From Hyposmocoma kahamanoa (Eukaryota; Arthropoda; Insecta; Lepidoptera; Cosmopterigidae): a stretch of 64,000 nt of DNA. The stretch is taken from assembly GCF_003589595.1 (NCBI RefSeq), contig NW_020653726.1, positions 18,669,872 to 18,733,871 of the forward strand, written 5' to 3'. Position 1 is the stretch's first letter; every line of letters begins with the position of its first letter. The notes under the pieces were generated by a model. That model searched no databases. It was not told the DNA's origin and saw only the letters and a list, made by a program, of their open reading frames with translations. Both the position numbers and the translations under genes were made by a program. Below are positions 54,151-64,000 of the stretch, piece after piece.

Positions 54151-56028
54151 ATTTCTTAAATTATGACTACAAATAACACACTAACAAACTAGAGATACTA
54201 CTTATTGTTTCTTTGGATAAATGACTGTTTATGATTTTTATGATTACAAGCACAAGTAAAAGTAATTGTTACCGCTTGCGCCTTCGGCGGCATGTCAAGA
54301 CAACATTGACTTTGAAAACGCAACGAAATGTTGTTTTAAAAATATACTCTAGAATTGAGAATGTTGATCTGAATAGCAAACTACTTCTTTTTTTGTTTAA
54401 GAATACATTTTCTTAAAATCCACCAAAGAAATTTTGAATTCGTTTAACATTATTTAAATTTGATGTAAGAGGTAAAAATTTCTTGATGTACTCGTAAGTA
54501 ATGTCCAATTAATTGATTAGAAATTGAAATAAAATCTTTAAGTGAAGGTATTTGTCTAAAAGTTAGAATAAAGTTAAGAGTAAAATTGTATTAGAAAAAG
54601 ATAAGCAGTATTTTTGTAATGACAATATTTTATTACTTTTAATAAATATTTTTTCAGAATTAGCAAATATTTTGAGAAATTGCTCTTTCTTATTAGTAGA
54701 ATTCCTATTTATCTGTGCGCTAAGACCAAGTAAGTACTGATAAAAGAACATTGAGTAGAAAACTATGTCTTCCTATAATCATAAACACGGACTTGCAGCT
54801 TTTGGAATTTTTTTTAAGTAGATAGACAACAAAAACAACATCTGATTTTAATTTAATTAGTGAAAGTTAAGAAAATAAAAATGTATCAAGGTCATTCGTT
54901 TTCGCGATAGCTACGCATTGAAAATGAAACTATTTTTTTGTGTCTAAATCACGTATATTTTGTTTTCATTTCCTATAAACATTTACTTACATAATCACAC
55001 AGGCAAAATAATGTTATTGAAAAAATATCTCAATTTATATACCAATTACTATGGTAGTCTCAATTTCTTTGAAATGGACACCCACACAAAAAAATAAGGC
55101 GAAAAATATGAGCTCTTTACGAGAATCATCTACCTATTTGGAATTAATACCCAAGTCCCATCGTATCCAATGGATACCTGACGTCAATATACTAAATAGT
55201 GATAAATAAAGCTAGTAACTCGATTCTATTGTGCCCTATTGACGGCGTAGAAGAAGCTTCAGGTAATGTAATCAAAATATATCAAAATCGGAGTATCAGC
55301 ACGTAAGCAATCTCATAGCTTGTTAGAAACTCGACGCTTATTGATGGTACGGCGCTAATGAGCCTATCGAATGGTGATATATTTGACGAATTTTGTTACA
55401 ATTGTTTAGACTACGATAATCTGCAAAGAATCAACAAAGATGTTATTTTTGCTTCATTAAGTTTGAGAAACGATACACGTCTTAAGTACCTAAAGATAAA
55501 GATGAGCCTAGTATAGTCAGATTCACGAAATTAATATGTCAAAATGTTTGCTTCGTATATGAACTAGATTTGTGAAACGGAATAACACAACTCTCACTTC
55601 GACAAACTACTATAACAGCAAAGTTGAAGCTTTCCCAGTCCTAAAACAGTTTTTTTCTGCAAGCGAATATTGTAGTTTACCCTTGCTCCATATAATTATT
55701 TCATTGACTTTTTTTGTGGAAATCTTTTGTTTATAATAAAAATACGATACAGTCCTTAAACGCCATTGGTTAACAAGAACAAATAAGCCGCGGGGGACCG
55801 TTACTGGCCACCAAGTCCTGCACGCAAAAATAACCTTTACAGTGGTAACGTGTCAACTTTGCTATTAGTGGATTGCACCTTAGAATAATAACGCATAGAA
55901 ACCTAGCCCGCACACGCTAAGTGAGGCAAATTGAAGCGCTCCCAATGGGCCTACACGAGCGGGCAGGCCGTCAATGCTCAAGGTCAACTTGCACCGCGAA
56001 CAATTTAGGTAAAAAATTTTAGGTAAAA
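54151..56028. other. no gene recognised
   Basis: 54893-54968 is a decayed R-fold copy. Otherwise AT-rich without identifiable features; 55780-56010 is less AT-rich. Confidence 0.4.
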
Positions 56029-56150
56029 ATGTCGAAATGTGCAGTAAATGAGTGTAAAAATACGTCAGACAAACATAAAATAGATACCTACTAACATCAC
56101 ATTCCACAAGGAAGTAACGCGTTTCAACTTGTATTTTTATATAAATATTC
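56029..56150 (+). pseudogene. possible THAP-type zinc-finger relic
   Basis: From ATG at 56029 the frame reads MSKCAVNECKNTSDKHKIDT, a stop, then HHIPQGSNAFQLVF. The M-x-x-C-x4-C-x-N start and following H-x-x-P fit the beginning of a THAP DNA-binding domain (C2CH). The later Cys/His pair and the AVPTIF-like end were not found, and a TAA at 56092-56094 breaks the frame. THAP domains occur in P-type transposases and in host genes; which one this was cannot be told. Confidence 0.4.
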
Positions 56151-56368
56151 ACTAAAACCGAAAATTACCTACTACTAAAACTAGCCTACATGAATTTGAT
56201 TTTTGCCTTACTTGTGACAGTTCGTTTGATATGAAACTATCATTCTATGCGTTATTATTCTAAGGATTGCACGAGATTGCAAAATGGGACCGTAAAATGT
56301 CACCCTGAAATCTTGGTGTTTCTCACTAACCTTAGGTACATTTAAAATTTCACAAACACAAATACGAA

Positions 56369-56405
56369 AATATAATAATAATAATAATAACGCACACACT
56401 CAACA
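56369..56405 (-). repeat. SINE family S2 tail fragment
   Basis: AATAATAATAATAATAACGC followed by ACACACTCAACAT only. Confidence 0.6.
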
Positions 56406-56484
56406 TTTATTACACCATATATTTTAAACACTCAAATAACTTTTGACCCTATTGTGATTTTAGTTTATAAATGTAATATATGTA

Positions 56485-57368
56485 CTCCGTCCAACCATTT
56501 TTTTTTCTTCTTTCCATAAAGGAAAAGGCAAAGGTTTTACACCATACAGCCAAGTCTTGGTACATTATTAAGTCTTTTGAGCCATGTCTTCGTTTAATTA
56601 TGTTTCTGTAAAAATGGCCGCCACAAAGTGGATAGGCAATTTAAGGCGGCGTGGTTGGATTGACTCGGGATTCCTTAGAAAGGGCCGATACGGGTATTTT
56701 AGTTTGAGATTCGTATAATTTCGCGTTTTAATCTTCGATTAAGGCACAATAGCACTATCCTATTCCACTTTAAACTAGATTTCACAAAATAATTGAAAGT
56801 CAAAATAAAAACGACACTTTTCCCTCCAAAAGGTCCAGAGCGAATCCAACCATTTATTTAACTTTTGACAGCTCGAATTCTAATCAATTGGTGATGTCCT
56901 AATGCGATTCTAATTCGATTTTTTATAACAATCGATTTTATTTATGAAGAAGTTTTAATCGTCAATGTGAGTAGGTTCCAAAAAGAAGATATTACGTGAT
57001 TGGAATCGTGTTGTTGCGTTTGACAAATTGTGTACTCAAGAATTAATAATGAATGTTAATGAAGATTCAAGTAAAGAAGAATTCGACGATTCATTATAAT
57101 AAAGAATAACAATTTATTATAATTATTTTTAACTTATTTCATTTCATTATAACTTATTAGACATGTACCAAAATTTGTTAACTCGAATAACCTTCGTATA
57201 TAATCTGTCAGCTCGGTAAATATCGGAGCTTAAGAGCACGTCGCTTCACTAAAATTTAAAAAAAGTAAAGGGAAGTATTGCATTTTTTTGTCTCTGGTTG
57301 TATGTTAATAATTACGGAAATTCGGAGGATTGCATATGTCAAAAGCTAAATAAATAGGTTGGACGGAG
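56485..57368. mobile_element. TA-flanked inverted-repeat DNA element, 884 bp
   Basis: Perfect 12-bp ends CTCCGTCCAACC in inverted orientation, then T-rich/ATTTATTTAGC sequence. Flanked by TA (56483-56484, 57369-57370), which suits Tc1/mariner-type or ISL2EU-type elements. A further internal inverted match (TCCAACCATTTATTTAACTT near 56845, TGTCAAAAGCTAAATAAATA near 57338) suggests a nested or repeated end. A short frame near 56970-57100 ends KEEFDDSL-stop and could be a transposase tail; no catalytic motif was identified. Confidence 0.6.
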
Positions 57369-57370
57369 TA

Positions 57371-57815
57371 TAATTTACTATTACCCGAAATATACTAATA
57401 CTAAGTGTTTGTTCTCAATTCAGCAACGGCAATGGACAAAAAATCGATGAGGCAAAACGAAAATTCGTTTACTAAAAACGGACTAATAGAAATAGCAAAT
57501 TCTAAACTTAAAGGACAGTAATTATTGACAGCGTGTTTATTATAGTGTAGAACAACGACTATATAAGGAGAGTACTCCACGTAATCACCTAACGTCATAG
57601 CGACCTCCTTTACTTTGACATCGGGTAAACACAAGTCGCGCCTTCTTTATGGGACCGGCTCCAGTTTGTTATTTTATTGTACCTATACTGTTTTATTGCT
57701 TAGGCTTGGCTATGATCGTATGTTGGCGTCCGCCAAGCATAGATATAATCATGTACGCGGAGGGTATAAGTGGTTATTGGAAAGCTTCTAGTATTGTTTT
57801 GTATAATAATCTAGT
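57371..57815. other. no recognised feature
   Basis: Frames 57401-57634 and 57649-57834 lack recognisable similarity. Confidence 0.35.
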
Positions 57816-57844
57816 ACACGATGATGATGATTGATGATGATACA

Positions 57845-58104
57845 TATTATGAGGAATGGTGATAACAGATGGAGTAAAGTGACAACCGAATAGTGGCCAA
57901 GAAGAGGCTACAGAAACGTGAGATGCCCTGCAGTGAGATAGGCAGACGACATTGACAAAGTCAAGGGCTGTAGATGGGTGAGACAAGTGCAGGATTGTGG
58001 TGGATGAGACAAGTGCAGGATTGTGGTGGATGACACAAACTACGTGATGCCTGTGCCTAGCAGCGGAGGAACTCGGGATGTGGGTGATGAAGATGATGAT
58101 AGCA
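57845..58104 (+). pseudogene. LINE reverse-transcriptase C-terminal relic
   Basis: Broken frames read RWSKVT, then after stops AVR-ADDIDKVKGCRWVRQVQD. This resembles the C-terminal block (DxRWxxxVTEWxPRxGKRxxGRPxxRWxDDL) found at the end of many insect LINE polyproteins. It ends in a GATGAAGATGATGATAG tract. A 26-bp tandem duplication lies at 57979-58030. Confidence 0.5.
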
Positions 58105-58894
58105 CATGAATAAAAAAGATAATTAAAATTTCTTGTCTTTGGATCGTAAATTTCGCGAACTAATTTTGAACAAATACAGTCGTTGTAGTGTTTATAACAA
58201 AAACGAAAAACTTCCTATATCTTTTATAACACGAATCAACATAAATCACAAATTAGAGGATAGTAAATTATTAACATCACACAAATTAAGCAATGTACAG
58301 TAGTAAAAGAATTTGTAGTGTTACAACCGTTTTCCTAACATGGAGAGAATATATTGATTCCAATGTTTATCATAATATTAATATTTCAAACTAAAAAAGT
58401 CCTTGTACTATGAGCATCAGAGCAACAGAATTTACTCCGAGGCACCATCTATAACACTCAGAGCAGAACCAACTTAGAAAAGTTCACACCGGGAATCGGG
58501 ATCATCTAGCGTCCATAGAGTATTATTTGCACTGTAATCAAAATATATTAACATACGATTACTTTTTCTAAGTTTCACATATATGTATAGTGTATGTATA
58601 GTGTTATCACATTCGAGTAACAGACATCAAATAAAATATATAGAAAAAGTAAAAAAATTGCGTAAGGTAGTCCGGAACCAGAATATAATACAAGACGAGT
58701 TTAACGAAGCGTTGGACATTTATAAATGTTCAGTGGCTTCAAAATGCAGATACGAGAACGATACGCGGGTTACTGAAGCGATTAAATCTTGTAACATGAG
58801 TCAGGTAATAAAGATATTTACGTTGAACAACTTTTTTCTTAGGTGCACAAACTGGCAGAAATTTTCACAAGGCAATTTACCTCCTACTTCCTAA
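58105..58894. other. no gene recognised
   Basis: The frame 58583-58894 (103 codons) has no recognisable family; the rest is AT-rich. Confidence 0.35.
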
Positions 58895-59012
58895 TGCGTA
58901 AAGCAAAAGAGTGGAATACACTGCCAGCATCAGTGTTTGTCAGTGTCTAATACACCGTCGCTTACCATCAGGTGAGATAATGGCCAAACGTGTCTTTATT
59001 TTATATAAAAAG
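58895..59012 (+). repeat. LINE 3'-end fragment
   Basis: A short frame (AKEWNTLPASVF) is the SFxxRAxxLWNxLPxxVF-type end of a non-LTR ORF2. It is followed by CGTCGCTTACCATCAGGTGA and a TTTATATAAAAA tail, as seen in lepidopteran LINEs. Confidence 0.55.
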
Positions 59013-61185
59013 ACTGCAAAACACAGCTCTATTTAATATTCGTAATATAATTTGAGCACATTAACTCTAATAACAGCTCACCACCAATAGTTGATTTGTA
59101 TTAATTTTAGACCAATCTGTGAAGAGGAGCTTGTAAAGTCGTGAAACAGATCTTGTTGCCTAGTACCGACACCAGTCTCTCCACAAAGGCTAAAATTTAA
59201 AACTGTCAGTGTTCATTTCATATAGGTACATTCTGTTCCTTTGTTTTGAGATAGTAAATCATTATAAACATAAATCAGTACAGCGGTATACCTTCTCAGA
59301 TGGGTTATGCTTAGAGTACTCTTACCAGTAAAAGAATCACATGGTGCTAATGTTACGTAGTGCAATTCGTTCAAAAACACTCTTCGTAAGAAAATCTATG
59401 CCACTTATTCAGTCGTTATTTTTAATATTCATAACCTATTCTTCTTTTTTCTTCTTCTCTTACCAGGTTAATGGTTTGCGAACTCGATATTTATATCTAC
59501 TCAAGTTTAGTTTCATTAATGCCCGTCTCCATTATACAAAAGTTAGCGAGAAATTAAGAAAAATTAGTCCCCAAAAAATGTAATAATGATATATCACAAA
59601 TAATCACTATTTCTTCACTGTATCTCTTGGTTAGCAATACAAATTGTAGCCAACAATCTGATATGAAAATGCAAAAACAGTGTCTCAGCACGGCCGCACC
59701 TGAGACGTAGACTGAGCGATATCATTTATTACAAGATGACACTCTATTACCTCGCCTTCACTCCTTTTACAGGTGGCGTTTGAGGTTACTTTTGCTATGG
59801 CTGCTATTTTGTTATGGGATCATGATGAATTTTTGTGGAGTACTTAATTTTGCTTGACATAAGTAAAAATTGCATCCATATATAAGAACGGTTGCTTAGC
59901 AAGGTTCAAAACATTTTAGGTATAATTAATTGTCGTGACGTATTTGTAATATTTTGTTACAATTTCATATTTATACCTTTAAAAAGTTATGCGCCTTTGT
60001 GTCTCTTATATCGTCTAAAGAAAGCGATTGCTGGAAGTAACAAAAGCAATGTCAACAACATACAATGTCATTGTCTAACCATCCTTTTTTATTATTACTC
60101 TTTACGATAGCATGTCCCTATTTCCTTTCGAACATTAAGTACTCTGAACTGAGACAAAAGGGCAAACAATCGGAAAACTTCAGAAACATAAAGCAATGTT
60201 AAATTCTATTCGTAATATTCGTACGCAGAGAACAGGAAGCGAGCTACAAAGGGCAGGAAATTGCCTATCGCGAGCTTGTAGTAATCACACCGGTGCGCAA
60301 TCTAACTTCACTATGGACGCAGTATTCCACCTAATGAGATATTTCCAGAAAGTACTGGGATGAGATCAACTAAAAGTTTACCTGCAACTTGTACAAAGCT
60401 ATCATATTACCCATTGGTGTCCTAGTGAGTACTGGTGAGACGCCTAAGGCCAATTATCTAGCAAAGCCTAATGGAAAGCATATATTTCAGCAAATAAATG
60501 TTTCGTTGCATTTGTATAACCACGTGTAATTAACAAATAAGTACTGGTTGATGAAACAGCATTTATTTTGGCTACGCTCTAACAAAGCCATATGGGCATG
60601 CATACACAGCTGAATTGAAACATGTAGATTGGTGGCAACTACTCTGAGTTAAGTTAATGATCTTTAAATTATGAATAGACTGAAGAACTGTAATATAATA
60701 TATTTAGTACAAGCGTGTCATTCATTGATAAATATAATTAAGAAAATACCCCACTTACTCACAAAGTATATTAGATAGAACACGAATATCGCTTGTAGAT
60801 GCCAGTAACATAATACATTTTTAGCAAATTATCGCAAAAGCAGACTACTAACTAGCAAATCGTCGCAAATGCATACATGTTTGCCCAATCCTAGAAAAAC
60901 TATAAAGTTAATATCTCAATTTGCTACTACTAACGAACTTGTCCACATACCCTCATAAACCGTACCATTGCACACTAGATATCCTTTTCAAAGTTTATAT
61001 TGAACGTCTTTCCCGTCGTCCGTCTTCAGTTCGCCTCAAATATTGACAAACTTTCCTTACTCAGACGGTCCGGGACACCAACTTTTAAGTGTCTTAGATA
61101 AATTAAGATTCCGGTTAGTGTGTTGAAAGTGGTCCAATTGGCAGATCGGCAGATGTATTTCAATTTAGGTTGTGTTTGCGTAATT
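59013..61185. other. no recognised feature
   Basis: About 2.2 kb without a recognisable gene or repeat. Frames 59341-59583 and 59892-60110 show no similarity. Confidence 0.4.
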
Positions 61186-61192
61186 AAATAGG

Positions 61193-61646
61193 ATTAATTA
61201 AATTTTTATTGAATTGATATTCAATTATTTTTTGTGAAATTACTCCACTAGTTTGTTATAATTATTAATACAAAGATCGAACACTCAGAAAAAATTCCTT
61301 CGATCCGGTCGGATACGAACCGACGTCTTCTTGCATACCGTGCCAGACGCTATACCAACTAAGCCACGGAACGAACCAACGGACCTCACGAATTTTTCTA
61401 TGTGCTTGCGTCGTGTCTTTGTACTTGGCCTTTCAACGACTTTTTAGTCGTAGCGCCATCTATGACAAATCTATTACAGATTTATCACCCAGATGGTACC
61501 TTTACAGCTACCAGTCCTGGCGAGAGATGTCGCTATTCACTGTATTAACTAAATTTTTATTGAATTGATATTCAATTATTTTTTGTGAAATTACTCCAAT
61601 AGTTTGTTATAATTATTAAGTGTTCGATCTTTGTATTAACAATTAT
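61193..61646 (-). repeat. tRNA-containing composite repeat, most complete copy
   Basis: The core on the minus strand has A-box-like GTGGCTTAGTTGGTATAGCG and B-box-like GGTTCGTATCC. The 76-bp segment starting ATTAATTAAATTTTTATTGA occurs at both sides (61193-61268 and 61544-61619, spacing 351 bp). An inverted 28-bp piece (TGTTCGATCTTTGTATTAAC...) closes the right end. An 11-bp direct repeat AAATAGGATTA (61186-61196, 61647-61657) flanks the whole. It is not a functional tRNA gene because no acceptor stem is formed. Related copies: 10640-10890, 20335-20547, 25180-25400, 27572-27893, 30386-30515. Confidence 0.75.
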
Positions 61647-61657
61647 AAATAGGATTA

Positions 61658-64000
61658 CTTAGTTTTTTTATTGGTTTATGTTTATGTTGTTTGCTGTTGG
61701 CTTTTCTCTCTTCTTTTGCATCGTTAATTATTCTTTCATATTTATCCCGTTTACTAAAGAGGAAAAATGTAATACGATCGATAAGTAATTTTAAAAGTCA
61801 CTCTTGGAGTCTTTACTCCTGCAACGGGATTCGAAAGTGCCACAAAAAAGGAATATGTACCAAACACATAGTCAATTTTATTAAAGAAGTAGCTAGTATT
61901 ATTAGTTTTGAAACTAAAAATTCGTAGACAACCAGTACGAATGTCGACTCACATGCTACAAACATAAAGGCAGACATTTTTTAGCAAAAATAGTTGTCCC
62001 GAATATTACAGAACGTATAATAGGGAAGAATGCTTTTGTGCTCAGCACGGCTCACGGATGACATATTGGCTAACGTATAGTTACGTATTGGCGTTACTAA
62101 GGTTTACTCGATTTCACTCCAACCCGTCACAAACTGCTGCATGAGACGTCATATTCAAAACATGTCTACCTTTTTTTATTTATGAATATTAAATCATCGA
62201 TAGAAAAAAATTGACACGAGCTAAAGTTCAAGTGATGAACCAAAAATATACGCTCTGAAAAATTTACCAAATGTTACTTACTACCACTAATCCGAAAAGG
62301 GTGAAATACAAGTAAAGGATCGATTGTGAAATAGAAGTAAAGGACCACGTAGATTACGTAGTCTTAAATTTTGTAGTCAAACAAGCAAGATTCTCTTAAG
62401 ATTTGAAATCATTTCTCCTTATTCATCTACTATCGTTTTGACATGTTTAGAAATTAAATTTAATCCACCGTTTCTTCTGCTCTATCGTATATGTCATTCT
62501 TGTAATAAGTAAAACTCGTTACATTCACGATGCATTGTCTATTTGACAATTTGTTAAGCAATAGTAACAGCACCGTCGGAATATTCAAATTCTTTACCAT
62601 ATCCGATAATACCGCTCTCATGCAAAATGCATACAATATCATTCTTTACTTCATACGCGAATGCTTTCCGGGCGTAATTCATGTAAAACTGGCTTTATTT
62701 GAATTTTATGCGTTCAAATTTTTGGTGTACTTTACCTCTTGTGTGAAATATTACTTTGTGCTTTATTTGCAACTCTTTTACTGTCAAGTCCTACGTAATG
62801 TATTTCAGCGGTTTCAGGTGAAGCAATAAAATTTGGAAGTCTGTCTTCAAATTCAGTTATTCAAATTTAAAATTCATTTATGCGGTCTGAATTTGTTTTG
62901 AGGAGTGCAAGTGCCATAATCGTATTTGGCCCAAGGCCAAATGCACCTGGAAAATAAGGGGATGTTTTCTATTTAGTCTTCACAGATGATAAATGGTCGT
63001 ATGAAATCCAGAGGGGATTGTCAACAATAACAAATTTTGTGATTTCTTGCTCTTGATGAAAAATGTAAAATGTCTGGGTACTCAAGTAATTTTATTTGAT
63101 TTGTTTTCAAACATCAATTTTTATTTATATATAATTTTTTGAGTATTATTGTTCTTATTGTATTAAATAAAAGAGGTAGATAATAACTAAGAGCCGAAAA
63201 GGTGTAATGTAATGTTCACACTAATTACCCAGAATATCAGAAATAGAATCAATATAGAAAAGATTGTTTTCGAAATTGGTCCTACAGGGAATCGAACCGG
63301 GAATTTCCTCATCCAGCGCTCACAGTGCAAAACGGTGGCATACCGGGATCTTCGCAATGGAAAGATAGACCTGATTGTTTTGTAAATCCGTTAAAAGTAA
63401 CTATTTCAGATTTTAGACGTTAAAGCATTTGTCATGTTTATGCAATTAACCTTCTCTGTGGTATAAGATCTCACTCATCAGGTTCAGTTTTAGTGTTAGC
63501 GATATATCTTTGATTTACATTGAAATTCGAAATTTTTCGTATTTAAATCGCATTCTTTTTTTCATAATTATAAACTCTTTCAAAAGTTCCATGCTCACAC
63601 GGTTAATTGACAATTAACTAGTCAGCAATCAGTTATGTCTAATATTAATGGAAACTACCTTAGTCTGAACTCTTGTTACAAAAATTATTAATTTGATTTC
63701 TATTTCATCGATATTTTACTCCCTTCCATTGATTTTAATATATTTAAAATTTAAAGGAATTCCACTAACTTTCCACCAAAACCAAAGGGTTATGTTGTTC
63801 CATTCTAATTTTATTACCGCACCCTGAACTAGGAGATTAGGTAAATGGATCTCTAATGGATGTTCACAAATTCCCTTAACTGTGGAGAGTTTCGTAGTTG
63901 AATCGCCTGCGAAGGAAAGTCTAAAATAATAGCATCAGAAATTAAAGTCTTTAGGGGCTCAATTTCATAGATCATTATCTTGTATTTTTTACATTATGTG
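61658..64000. other. no gene recognised
   Basis: 63520-63612 is a decayed R-fold repeat. 63280-63355 has a tRNA-like GGTTCGATTCCCTGTAGG on the minus strand without a complete cloverleaf, possibly an old SINE. Frames 61691-61927, 62460-62642 and 62530-62829 show no similarity. Confidence 0.35.

Noticed and set aside
56395..56405. CRISPR-like or satellite array from the AATAAT runs
   Set aside because: They are SINE tails and simple microsatellites; there are no regularly spaced unique spacers anywhere in the window.
58583..58894. A 103-codon open frame resembling a lysine-rich coiled coil
   Set aside because: Similarity to any family could not be supported and it abuts a LINE 3' end.
63280..63355. 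tRNA gene on the minus strand (GGTTCGATTCCCTGTAGG)
   Set aside because: No A box at the right distance and no stems could be formed; at most an old tRNA-derived repeat.

Overview
The window looks like a gene-poor, AT-rich stretch of an insect nuclear genome, most likely a moth or butterfly. This rests on the repeat content: a lepidopteran-type tRNA-derived SINE ending in a GATGAT tract, a BEL/Pao element, two piggyBac-type elements, and LINE 3' ends with hexanucleotide tails. The species cannot be named from the sequence. There are no bacterial-style operons.

One host gene is recognisable. The last three coding exons of a PACRG (Parkin co-regulated gene) orthologue lie on the + strand at 1-168, 3814-3963 and 7405-7565. 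They join in one reading frame across two GT-AG introns of about 3.6 and 3.4 kb, and the gene runs off the left edge. No second host gene could be supported in the remaining 56 kb.

The rest is dominated by mobile DNA. 7.9-13 kb: a hAT-like non-autonomous element, an 8-bp-TSD MITE family (one copy nested in another repeat, one internally deleted) and a Harbinger-like element. 14.2-16.3 kb: a perfect 53-bp palindrome, then a BEL/Pao element reduced to two LTRs around an integrase tail. 18.4-21 kb: two unrelated piggyBac-type remnants with TTAA duplications. 19.7-24.9 kb: a repeat present in two copies, one carrying a small MITE and the other showing the empty site. 25.2-27.9 kb: a deleted mariner and tRNA-containing repeats. 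28-40 kb: two copies of a LINE 3' end and a dense cluster of an A-tailed ~300-bp repeat (16 copies in the window). 46.1-49.9 kb: a 5'-truncated non-LTR retrotransposon with an intact 953-codon endonuclease/reverse transcriptase. 56-58 kb: a THAP-finger relic, a TA-flanked inverted-repeat element and an RT relic. 61.2-61.6 kb: the most complete tRNA-containing composite repeat, with an 11-bp target duplication.

Apart from PACRG and the retrotransposon ORFs, essentially all short open frames look like chance or repeat-borne. Several insertions can be ordered in time from nesting and target-site duplications, so the window records successive transposition events. No new cellular system is evident. 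The most unusual structures are the composite tRNA-containing repeat, the collapsed BEL element, the MITE family with an internally deleted member, and the 53-bp palindrome.
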